A DNA stretch of 52,941 nt from Phycisphaerae bacterium RAS1 (GTDB lineage Bacteria > Planctomycetota > Phycisphaerae > UBA1845 > Fen-1342): NCBI GenBank assembly GCA_007859745.1, contig SMLU01000002.1:1-52941 (forward strand), in the 5' to 3' direction. Position 1 is the first letter of the stretch. Every line of letters begins with the position of its first letter. The translations under genes were made by a program, and so were the position numbers. This document shows, piece after piece, positions 39,864 to 47,442 of the stretch. The notes under the pieces were generated by a model. It did no database searches, was not told the DNA's origin, and saw only the letters and a program-made list of their open reading frames with translations.

Positions 39864-41687
39864 ATGAACGCCGGCGTGCCGACATCCGAGCCGCGACCGT
39901 CCGGGAGCGGTCTGTCCGAACCCCGTGCGCCGAGCACGGGGTTGACGTCGGTGCGCGCTGAACGCCCCCTGTCCGCGAGCGTCACCCCGCCGCTTGGCGC
40001 GGCGGGTTCGGAAAAAGCCGACACAGAACCGCTCCCTCACGGTCGCGGCTCGGACAAACCGCTCCCTCACGGTCGCGGCTCGGACAAACCGCTCCCTCAC
40101 GGTCGCGGCTCGGATGGCGCGGCGGGTTCGGACAAGCCCGCCGTCGACGAGCTCGGACTGCTCCAGCCGGAGGAGGAAGTCCTCTCCACGCTCAACCGCG
40201 ACGGATCGCGCCGCTGGCTGCGGCCACGGCTGTCGCAGGGGCGCTTCCTCGTCGGCCGGCAGCTCACCGCCTACCTTCTGATCGCCGTCTTCACGCTCAT
40301 CCCGCACGTTCGAATCAACGGCGAGCCGGCGATGCTCCTGGACGTGGTCCACCGCAAGTTCGCTCTTTTCGGAATCGTGTTCCGCTCGACGGACACGGTC
40401 GTGCTTGCGTTCTTCCTCCTGGCGTGCGCCATCGCGGTTTTTCTTTTCACCGCGCTGCTGGGCCGCGTCTGGTGCGGCTGGGCGTGTCCGCAGACGGTCT
40501 ATCTCGAATTCCTGTACCGACCCATCGAGCGGCTCTTCGATCACACACGCGGCCGAGGCGGCCAGCCGCGCCGCCCGCGCTCGCCCGCGGGCTGGGCCGC
40601 GATGTACGGCCTCTACCTGCTGGCGTCGATGTTCCTGGCGCACACGTTCCTGGCCTACTTCGTCGGCGTCGATGAGCTGTTGCATTGGATGCGCCGCTCG
40701 CCGCTGGAGCATCCGGCGTCGTTCGCGGTGATGGCGGTGACGACGGCCTTGATGATGTTCAACTTCAGCTATTTCCGCGAGCAAACCTGCCTGGTGGCGT
40801 GTCCCTACGGGCGATTTCAGGCGGCGCTGCTCGATCGTGATTCGCTGATCATTAGCTATGACGCGGAGAGGGGGGAACCGCGATCGAAAGTCAGAAGTCA
40901 GCAACTAGAAACTGGAAACAAGAAACTCGAAACAAGAAATAGGAAATCAGAAATAGGAGACGGGGGAATAAGACCCGTGACTGCTTCGCGCGAGGCGGTT
41001 CAACTGCCGGTCGCGGGCGGCCCGGCTGCATTCACTTCTGACTTCTTACTTCAGACTTCTGACTTCGCGCCCGGCGATTGCGTCGATTGCGGCCTGTGCG
41101 TCGTCACCTGCCCCACGGGCATCGATATCCGCAAGGGACTGCAGATGGAGTGCGTCGGCTGCGCCCAGTGCATCGACGCCTGCGACCTGGTGATGGACAA
41201 GGTCAAGCGGCCGCGCGGGCTGATACGCTATACGTCCGAGGCGCGCCTGGCCGGGCAGCGCGGCCGAATCCTGCGGACGCGGGTGGTCCTCTACTCGATG
41301 GGATTGCTGGCGCTGCTCGGCGCGCTGACGGCGGTTGTCGCCACGCGCGGTCCGGCGGAAGTGATGATCCTGCAGGGACTCGGGCTGCCGTTCAACGAGC
41401 TGCCCGACGGCCGCATCGGCAATCCCATCCGCATCAAGATCACCAACCGCACGCAGGCGGCGGCGACCTATCGCGTGGAGATCGTGGGCGCCGCCAGCGC
41501 GACGCTTATTACCGACGCGCCGGCATTCAGCCTCGAACCCGGACAGACGCGCACCGAGGGCGCGATCATCACGCTGCCGCGCAGCGACTTCGCCGGCGGC
41601 CAGGCCAGCGTCGTCATTCGCGTCAGCGACGGGGCGGGCTTTACAAGGGAATTCAAGCGGCTGCTCCACGGCCCGGCGGCACGCTAA
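39864..41687 (+). CDS. ccoG: cytochrome oxidase accessory protein CcoG with repeat insertions
   Basis: 607 residues. CcoG is a polyferredoxin membrane protein that acts in copper handling for cbb3 oxidase. Visible: membrane segments around residues 135-290, VWCGWACPQTVYLEF, CLVACPYGRFQAALLD, CVDCGLCVVTCPTGIDIR and CVGCAQCIDACDLV, and a C-terminal Ig-like domain (NPIRIKITNRTQ). Two stretches are not CcoG: residues about 17-84 encode a palindromic repeat and three PLPHGRGSDK units, and residues about 341-400 encode an AT-rich element between YDAERGEPR and the ferredoxin motif. The frame stays open through both. The alternative of a later start is not supported, as no good start lies before the first membrane helix. 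Confidence 0.88.
   Translation: MNAGVPTSEPRPSGSGLSEPRAPSTGLTSVRAERPLSASVTPPLGAAGSEKADTEPLPHGRGSDKPLPHGRGSDKPLPHGRGSDGAAGSDKPAVDELGLLQPEEEVLSTLNRDGSRRWLRPRLSQGRFLVGRQLTAYLLIAVFTLIPHVRINGEPAMLLDVVHRKFALFGIVFRSTDTVVLAFFLLACAIAVFLFTALLGRVWCGWACPQTVYLEFLYRPIERLFDHTRGRGGQPRRPRSPAGWAAMYGLYLLASMFLAHTFLAYFVGVDELLHWMRRSPLEHPASFAVMAVTTALMMFNFSYFREQTCLVACPYGRFQAALLDRDSLIISYDAERGEPRSKVRSQQLETGNKKLETRNRKSEIGDGGIRPVTASREAVQLPVAGGPAAFTSDFLLQTSDFAPGDCVDCGLCVVTCPTGIDIRKGLQMECVGCAQCIDACDLVMDKVKRPRGLIRYTSEARLAGQRGRILRTRVVLYSMGLLALLGALTAVVATRGPAEVMILQGLGLPFNELPDGRIGNPIRIKITNRTQAAATYRVEIVGAASATLITDAPAFSLEPGQTRTEGAIITLPRSDFAGGQASVVIRVSDGAGFTREFKRLLHGPAAR
39915..40012. repeat. PE-1 repeat inside ccoG
   Basis: Left arm from 39915 (a CCCCGTGCGCCGAGCACGGGG variant) and right arm at 39986-40012 (canonical). 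Translated as part of the CcoG N-terminus. Confidence 0.85.
40027..40114. repeat. repeat family 2, three tandem 30-nt units inside ccoG
   Basis: Three units containing CCGCTCCCTCACGGTCGCGG with a 30-nt period, a multiple of three, giving PLPHGRGSDK repeats. It directly follows the PE-1 element. Confidence 0.85.
40888..41065. repeat. 178-bp element with 12-bp inverted ends inside ccoG
   Basis: AAGTCAGAAGTC (40888-40899) is the exact inverse of GACTTCTGACTT (41054-41065). Between them is an AT-rich stretch with repeated GAAAC and AGAAATAGG words, unlike the GC-rich gene around it. It interrupts ccoG without breaking the frame. Confidence 0.75.
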
Positions 41688-41694
41688 GAACGGC

Positions 41695-41855
41695 AAAACA
41701 ACCACGGAGTCACGGAGACACGGAGAATGCGCAAGAGAGAGATACGAGGACAAAGACGCCGATGGCGATACGGCGTTCATCGAGCTTCGCGCCTCCGATC
41801 CGCGTTTTTCGTACTCTCTTTCTTCTCCGTGTCTCCGTGTCTCCGTGGTTGTTTT
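41695..41855. repeat. 161-bp MITE-like element with 33-bp inverted ends
   Basis: Arms 41695-41727 and 41823-41855 match over 33 nt with one mismatch and contain tandem CACGGAGA words. It lies between ccoG and fixH. The middle has no long coding frame. Confidence 0.85.
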
Positions 41856-41886
41856 CCAGAATTCACGAGACACACGGAGCCTGCCG

Positions 41887-42435
41887 ATGGCTGCATTTGT
41901 TGATCCACAAACGCCAACCCTCGCGCCGCCGCCTGCCCGGCCGGCGGTCTGGTTCTGGCCGGCGCTCGTTTTCGCACTGCTGGGAATGCAGGTCGTGATC
42001 TGCGGCGCGATCATTTACGCGTCGAACACCGATCCGACCTTCGCCGTCGAGCCTGACTATTACCAGAAATCGCTCAACTGGGACGCGGCCCAGGCCCAGC
42101 AGCGGGCTCAGAACGCGCTGGGCTGGACGCTCAGCCTCGACGTCAGCTCCACCGCCACTCCGCTCGGACAACGGCAGCTCCGCTGCCGGCTGGCGGACCG
42201 CGACGGCCAACCGCTCGAAGGCGCCGCCGTCAGCGCTGAGGCGTTTCATCACGCGCGCGGCAACGAGCGCACGCGGATCGACTTCACCGCCGCCGCGCCC
42301 GGCTCATATGAAGCTGCGGCCCTGCTGCGAAAGCCGGGCGTCTGGGAATTCCGCTTCGATGTCCGCCGCGGCGAGCAGTCCTTCGTAATCACGCAGACGA
42401 TCGATGTGCGGCAGGCGATCGGAGGCCCGCGGTGA
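41887..42435 (+). CDS. fixH: FixH-family protein
   Basis: 182 residues with one N-terminal membrane segment (FWPALVFALLGMQVVICGAII), the conserved NTDPTFAVEPDYYQKSLNWD, and a periplasmic beta domain. FixH/CcoH is needed for assembly of cbb3 oxidase or for the copper pump. Start chosen at the ATG at 41887; sequence upstream of it is the MITE-like element. Its stop overlaps the GTG start of the next gene. Confidence 0.85.
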   Translation: MAAFVDPQTPTLAPPPARPAVWFWPALVFALLGMQVVICGAIIYASNTDPTFAVEPDYYQKSLNWDAAQAQQRAQNALGWTLSLDVSSTATPLGQRQLRCRLADRDGQPLEGAAVSAEAFHHARGNERTRIDFTAAAPGSYEAAALLRKPGVWEFRFDVRRGEQSFVITQTIDVRQAIGGPR

Positions 42436-43208
42436 CGGCGCTGCTCGCGGCGATCGTGACCGCCAGCCTGCTGGGCAGCCTGCACTGCGCCGGCATGTGC
42501 GGGCCGCTGGCCGCCTTCGCCGTCGGCGGCAATCTCGCCGCGCCGCGCGCCCAGGCGCTGACCCACGCCGCCTACCACGCCGGCCGCCTCGTCACCTACG
42601 CGCTGCTGGGCGCCGCCTGCGGCGGGCTGGGCCACATGATCGACCTCGGCGGAAAAGTCGCGGGCGTGCAGCAGGCGGCCGCGATTCTGGCCGGAACGAT
42701 GATGGTCGCGTTCGGCGCCGTCGCCGGATTGCGCAGCCTGGGCGTTCGCATCTCGGAATGGCCCGCGCCGGCCGTGTTGACGCGCGTCGTCACCGCCGGC
42801 CATCGCGCCGCAGTCGGAATGACGCCGGTGGCGCGCTCCGCGACCATCGGCGTGCTCACCGGCCTGCTGCCCTGCGGCTGGCTGTACGCGTTCGCCATCA
42901 CGGCCGCGGGAACCGGCAACCCGCTGAGCGGCGCCGCGGTCATGGCCGCATTCTGGATCGGAACCGTGCCGGTGCTTCTGGCGCTGGGCATCGGCGTGAA
43001 TCGGCTGTCGGCCGCGGTCGGCCGCCGAGCCGCAACCGTGATGTCGCTGATGGTGGTTGCGCTGGGCGTACTGATGGTCGTCGAGCGCAGCCGCGTCGCC
43101 AGCGCCGTCGCCGCCGCCGGCCATTCGCCGCCGCCGACCGTGTCGGCCGCGGCCGAAAGCGTCGCCACGCTGAACTCTGCCGAGATGCCCTGCTGCCATG
43201 GCCGCTGA
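42432..43208 (+). CDS. SafE/TauE-family membrane protein of the cbb3 locus
   Basis: 258 residues, six or seven membrane segments, with the N-terminal signature SLHCAGMCGPLAAF and a second Cys-containing GLLPCGWLYAFA. The Cys-rich SLHCxGMCGP signature marks the CcoA-unrelated group of sulfite-exporter-like proteins that accompany cbb3 or copper genes, where metal transfer is likely (inference). GTG start overlaps fixH by 4 bp; its end overlaps ccoI by 11 bp. Confidence 0.82.
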   Translation: MTALLAAIVTASLLGSLHCAGMCGPLAAFAVGGNLAAPRAQALTHAAYHAGRLVTYALLGAACGGLGHMIDLGGKVAGVQQAAAILAGTMMVAFGAVAGLRSLGVRISEWPAPAVLTRVVTAGHRAAVGMTPVARSATIGVLTGLLPCGWLYAFAITAAGTGNPLSGAAVMAAFWIGTVPVLLALGIGVNRLSAAVGRRAATVMSLMVVALGVLMVVERSRVASAVAAAGHSPPPTVSAAAESVATLNSAEMPCCHGR

Positions 43209-45981
43209 ACCGCTCCTCGCCGTGCCGGTCGAAGCTCCACGGTCCACTGCGACCGCGGATGTTCTCTGCGCACACTGCGGCTTGCCCGTGCCGCCGGGGC
43301 TGGTTGACTTCGAGTCTGAGCAGGGTCTGTCCGAGTCTGAGCAGGGTCTGTTCGAGTCTGAGCAGGGTCTGGTCGAGCCCGCCGGCCGGCGCATGTCCGA
43401 ACCCGCCGCGCCAAGCGGCGGGTTGACGCTCACAGACCAGAGGCGTTCATCGAAAACCGACGTCAACCCCGTGCTTGGCGCACGGGGTTCGGACAGATGG
43501 CGCGCCGACGGCGCACGGGGTTCGGACAGACCGCCGGCCGAGCGCATTGCCGCTCTGCAATTCTGCTGCAACGGCTGTCGGGCCGTCTACGCCGTCATTC
43601 ATGGCTGCGGCTTGGAACACTACTACCGCCTCCGCAGCGCCGCCGCCGCCGCGCCCCAGGCCGCCCGCACCAGCGGCCGCAGCTACGCCGAGTTCGACGA
43701 TCCCGCGTTCGAGAAGGAGCACGTGCACGAGGCGCCGCAGGGGCTGCGGAGCGTCGAGTTGCTCCTGGCCGGCGTGCATTGCGGCGCGTGCGTCTGGCTG
43801 GTGGAGAAGCTGCCCAGCGTCGCCCCCGGCGTGCTGGAGGCGCGGCTGGAGCTGCGCCGCGGCGTGGTGCGCGTGACATGGGATCCGCTCGCGACCAGGT
43901 TGTCGAGCGTCGCCCGCGTGCTGGATTCGCTCGGCTACCCGGCGCACGTCGCCCGCGACGGAGCGGCCGTGGCGCTGCGGCGGCGCGAGGAGCGGCGGCT
44001 GCTGATCCGCATCGCAATCGCCGCGGCTTTGGCGGGCAACGTGATGCTGTGCGGCTTCGCACTGTACGGCGGCGTGTTCGCGACGATGGAAAGCGAGTTT
44101 TCGCGGCTCTTCCGCTGGATGAGCGCCGTTCTGGGAATGACGTCGCTGCTGGGGCCGGGCTTTCTGTTCTTTCGCGGCGCGTGGGCCGCGATTCGCACGC
44201 GTACGGCGCACCTCGACCTTCCGATCGCCGTCGGGCTGGCGACCGGCGCGGTCGTGGGAACGGCGAACACGCTGCTGAACCGCGGCGAAATCTACTTCGA
44301 TTCGCTGACGGTGCTGGTGTTCCTCCTGCTTGTTGGGCGCTGGATTCAGCGCAAGCAGCAGCGCGTCGCATCCGACGCGGTTGAATTGCTGTATTCGCTC
44401 ACGCCGGGCGCGGCGCGGAGAATCGAAAAGGGCGTCGTGTCCGAGGTCGCCATCGAATCGCTCAAGCCCGGCGACTTGCTCGAAGTGCGCGCCGGCGACG
44501 TGCTTCCCGTGGACGGCCTGATCGAGCGCGGCGCGTCTGCCGTGGATGAATCGCTGCTCACCGGCGAGTCGCGCCCGCGCGATGTGCACGCCGGGCAGCG
44601 CGTCGCCGCCGGCACGCTGAACGTCTCCGGCCGGCTGGAAGTGCGGGCCGAGGCCGCCGGTTCAGCATCGCGCGTCGGCAAGCTCATGCAGCTCGTCGAG
44701 CAGGCTGCCCGCCAGCCGGCCCCCATCGTCCGCCTGGCTGACCGAATCGCGGGACATTTCACCGCTGCGATGCTCCTTCTGGCGGTGGCGACGGCCGCGG
44801 CGTGGCTGCTGGTTGACCCGTCGCGGGCGCTGGACCACGCCACCGCGCTGTTGATCGTTACCTGTCCCTGTGCGCTGGGTCTTTCCACTCCGCTCACGCT
44901 GACGGTGGCCATCGGGCGCGCCGCGCGCGCCGGATTCCTGGTGAAAGGCGGCCTGACGCTCGAGCTGCTCGCGCGGCGCGGCACGATCTTCCTCGACAAA
45001 ACCGGCACGCTCACCCAGGGCCGCATGCGAATGCTGGAGTGGCTCAGCGACGACGCCGCGCGCCCGCTGGTAAGAGCGGTCGAATCGCACTCGTCGCACC
45101 CGATTGCTCGGGCGATGGTCGAAGCACTGACCGGCGAGCGCGAGGTCGTCGCCGCGGCCGTTCAGCAGCACGCCGCCGGCGGAATCGAAGGCCGCGTGGA
45201 CGGCCGCCACGTTCTGGTCGGCTCGCCGCGGTTCGTGCTGGCGTCCGGCGCGGCAGCGTCTGACGAAATCCGCGGGCACATCGCCGGCCTGCTGCACCGC
45301 GCCCGCACGCCCGTGCTGGTCGCCGTGGATGCGGTCGTGGTCGCCGTCGCGGGAATGGGCGATCCGCTGCGAGCCGACGCTCCGGCCGCGGTGAACGGCC
45401 TGCGAGCGCTGGGCTGGAACGTGGCGATCCTCTCCGGCGATCATCCGCAGGTCGTCGCCGCGGTCGGCGAGGCGCTCGGCATTCCGCCGCAGCACTGCCA
45501 CGGCGACGTCGCCCCGGAGCGAAAGCTGGCCATGGTTCGCGACGAAATGACGCGCGGCCCGGTCGTGATGATCGGCGACGGCGTCAACGACTCGGCCGCG
45601 CTGGCGGCCGCCAGCGTCGGCATCGCCGTGCAGGGAGGAGCGGAGGCCAGCCTGGCCGCGGCCGCGGTTTACCTGAATCGTGCCGGACTGACGCCGGTGG
45701 TGGAGTTGATGTCGTCGGCCCGCAGGGCGTATCGAGCGATCCGCCGCGGGCTGGCCATCTCGATCTTCTATAACGCCATCGCTGCGGCGCTGGCGATGAC
45801 CGGCCTCATCAGCCCGCTGATTGCGGCGATCCTGATGCCGATCAGTTCATTCACGGTGCTGTCGATCGCGCTGTCGGCCCGAACATTCGACGACGCGCGC
45901 CGCGGCGGCGTTCGCGCTGAAGAACCCGGCGAAACCGCGGCCCGCGCCGAATGCAACGGCAGGAGCGCGGCATGGGCGTGA
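43198..45981 (+). CDS. ccoI: copper-transporting P1B ATPase (CcoI-like) with repeat insertion
   Basis: 927 residues. The N-terminus has a zinc-ribbon-like CAHCGLPVPP at residues 22-30 and FCCNGCRAVY near 122, joined in homologues but here split by about 60 repeat-encoded residues (about 38-98). Then an HMA domain with GVHCGACVWL near 192, eight membrane segments, CPC in VTCPCALG near 554, DKTGT near 600 and GDGVNDSAA near 793. It exports copper to the periplasm for cbb3 assembly. Overlaps the genes on both sides. Confidence 0.9.
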   Translation: MAAEPLLAVPVEAPRSTATADVLCAHCGLPVPPGLVDFESEQGLSESEQGLFESEQGLVEPAGRRMSEPAAPSGGLTLTDQRRSSKTDVNPVLGARGSDRWRADGARGSDRPPAERIAALQFCCNGCRAVYAVIHGCGLEHYYRLRSAAAAAPQAARTSGRSYAEFDDPAFEKEHVHEAPQGLRSVELLLAGVHCGACVWLVEKLPSVAPGVLEARLELRRGVVRVTWDPLATRLSSVARVLDSLGYPAHVARDGAAVALRRREERRLLIRIAIAAALAGNVMLCGFALYGGVFATMESEFSRLFRWMSAVLGMTSLLGPGFLFFRGAWAAIRTRTAHLDLPIAVGLATGAVVGTANTLLNRGEIYFDSLTVLVFLLLVGRWIQRKQQRVASDAVELLYSLTPGAARRIEKGVVSEVAIESLKPGDLLEVRAGDVLPVDGLIERGASAVDESLLTGESRPRDVHAGQRVAAGTLNVSGRLEVRAEAAGSASRVGKLMQLVEQAARQPAPIVRLADRIAGHFTAAMLLLAVATAAAWLLVDPSRALDHATALLIVTCPCALGLSTPLTLTVAIGRAARAGFLVKGGLTLELLARRGTIFLDKTGTLTQGRMRMLEWLSDDAARPLVRAVESHSSHPIARAMVEALTGEREVVAAAVQQHAAGGIEGRVDGRHVLVGSPRFVLASGAAASDEIRGHIAGLLHRARTPVLVAVDAVVVAVAGMGDPLRADAPAAVNGLRALGWNVAILSGDHPQVVAAVGEALGIPPQHCHGDVAPERKLAMVRDEMTRGPVVMIGDGVNDSAALAAASVGIAVQGGAEASLAAAAVYLNRAGLTPVVELMSSARRAYRAIRRGLAISIFYNAIAAALAMTGLISPLIAAILMPISSFTVLSIALSARTFDDARRGGVRAEEPGETAARAECNGRSAAWA
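43312..43374. repeat. 21-nt tandem repeat (three units) inside ccoI
   Basis: Three units GAGTCTGAGCAGGGTCTG plus three variable bases, 43312-43332, 43333-43353 and 43354-43374; translated as ESEQGL repeats. It sits 22 bp before a PE-1 element. Confidence 0.9.
43396..43493. repeat. PE-1 repeat inside ccoI
   Basis: Left arm 43396-43422 canonical; right arm ending 43493 is the CCCCGTGC...GCACGGGG variant. Same mixture of variant and canonical arms as in ccoG but in the other order. Confidence 0.85.
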
Positions 45982-46163
45982 TTTATATCGTGCTGCCGCT
46001 GGCGCTTCTGTTCGCGGGCGCGGCCGTGATCGTCTTCATGTGGGCGGTGCGCAGCGGGCAGTTTGATGATCTGGATTCAGCCGCGTATCGCGCGATTCAG
46101 GACGAGGACGGGAGTCCGAAGACAGGGAAGAAGGGATCAAGGGATCAAGGGGTAAAGGGATAA
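45972..46163 (+). CDS. ccoS: cbb3 oxidase maturation protein CcoS
   Basis: 63 residues: membrane segment VIYIVLPLALLFAGAAVIVFMW followed by AVRSGQFDDLDSAAYRAIQDED, the CcoS signature. Overlaps ccoI by 10 bp. The last 13 residues (KKGSRDQGVKG) come from a dispersed repeat that starts within the gene, replacing the original tail or stop. CcoS is required to insert haem and copper in cbb3 oxidase. Confidence 0.88.
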   Translation: MGVIYIVLPLALLFAGAAVIVFMWAVRSGQFDDLDSAAYRAIQDEDGSPKTGKKGSRDQGVKG

Positions 46164-46300
46164 AGGGCGCGCAGGCCGGCTGGACCTTGCGAGCCCTTTG
46201 TCGTTGAACCGCGGTTCCCTTGGTCCCTTGGTCCCTTGTCCCTTGTCCCTTGGTCCCTTGATCCCTTGATCCCTTGATCCCCTGGCCCCTTGATCCCTCC
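46128..46300. repeat. imperfect inverted repeat of GATCAAGG words
   Basis: Left part (46128-46165) has tandem AAGGGATC words; right part (46210-46300) has tandem CCCTTGGT and CCCTTGAT words in inverse. The hairpin could terminate the cbb3 transcript and the facing moaA transcript. Confidence 0.75.
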
Positions 46301-46309
46301 CGCCTCGCG

Positions 46310-47350
46310 CTACCCACCGATCTGGCTCATCTGGCGCGTGCCGTACGCCTTGTGCACCTCCGGCTTCAGCCGCACGCAATCGACGAAAGCCTGTCGCAGC
46401 GGCGCTGCGGCCGGCGCGGGGCGCAGCAGCGGTTTGAGGTCGATCTCTCCTCCGTCAAACAGGCAGCTCCGCAACTGGCCGTCGGACGTCAGCCGCAGGC
46501 GGTTGCAGGTGGAGCAGAACGGCTGCGACATGGCGTGAATGAATCCGATGCGGCCGATCGCGCCGGGCAGTCGAAAGACGCGCGCCGGGCCGCTGCCCGA
46601 GTCCAGATTGGCGGGCGCCAGCGGTCCGAAGCGGGCTTCGATAGCTGCGGCGATTTCGGCGAACGGCACGAACACCCGCTCGAATTCGAGCGCCGAATCG
46701 GCCAGCGGCATGAACTCGATGAAGCGGACGGTGTTCGGCCGGGTGAGCGTGAGGGCTGCAAAGTTGGGGACTTCCCCGGCGTTGAAGCCGCGCATCACGA
46801 CGACGTTGATCTTCGGCGGCCCAAATCCCGCCGCCTCCGCCGCGCGCAGACCCGCCCAGATGTCCTCGAGCTGCCCGCCGCCGGCGATGCCGCGGAAGCG
46901 GGCCGGATCGAGCGTGTCGAGGCTGATCGTCAGGCGGTCCAGGCCGGCGGCCCGCAGCGCGCGCGCGTCGCGCTGCAGCAGCAGCCCGTTGGTGGTCATC
47001 GACAGGTCGCGCACCCCCGGAGTAGCGCGCAGCAGACGCACCAGGTCAGCCAGGTCTTTTCGCAGCAGCGGCTCGCCGCCGGTGAGCTTGAAATCGCGAA
47101 TGCCGTGCGTGAGCGCCGCCTGCGCGACCGCGACGATCTCCTCGAACGTCAGGAGCTCCTCGCGCGGCAGCCAGTCGACGCCGCCGTTGGGCATGCAGTA
47201 CACGCAGCGGAAATTGCAGCGGTCGGTGACGCTGATCCGAAGCGTCGTGACCGAGGAGATGTTCCGCGGCCCGACCGCTTGATCCGCCAGCACGGCCGGA
47301 GCGGCGTGCGGCGAAGCGGCGCCGACATCGATGATGGGAAGTGCAAGCAT
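46310..47350 (-). CDS. moaA: GTP 3',8-cyclase MoaA, copy 2
   Basis: 346 residues: radical SAM cluster CNFRCVYC (Cys45, 49, 52), KLTGGEPLL, SLDTLD, the second cluster region CSTCNRLRLTSDGQLRSC, and the terminal IGG. It is closer to textbook MoaA (YCMPNGG, FIEFMPL) than the copy at 24258 and is probably the housekeeping gene. Convergent with ccoS, separated by the GATCAAGG inverted repeat. Confidence 0.92.
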   Translation of the reverse strand: MLALPIIDVGAASPHAAPAVLADQAVGPRNISSVTTLRISVTDRCNFRCVYCMPNGGVDWLPREELLTFEEIVAVAQAALTHGIRDFKLTGGEPLLRKDLADLVRLLRATPGVRDLSMTTNGLLLQRDARALRAAGLDRLTISLDTLDPARFRGIAGGGQLEDIWAGLRAAEAAGFGPPKINVVVMRGFNAGEVPNFAALTLTRPNTVRFIEFMPLADSALEFERVFVPFAEIAAAIEARFGPLAPANLDSGSGPARVFRLPGAIGRIGFIHAMSQPFCSTCNRLRLTSDGQLRSCLFDGGEIDLKPLLRPAPAAAPLRQAFVDCVRLKPEVHKAYGTRQMSQIGG

Positions 47351-47442
47351 GCGCGTGCGGGCCGATGGTCAGAGAAACGGATCGAACACGTCCGGCGACT
47401 CATCATAGTCGCGGGCGTACGGTGGGTCACGGGACGGCGGGA

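Noticed and set aside
40027-40114. CRISPR-like 30-nt periodicity in ccoG
   Set aside because: Units are contiguous with no unique spacers, and the repeat is a known dispersed family here.
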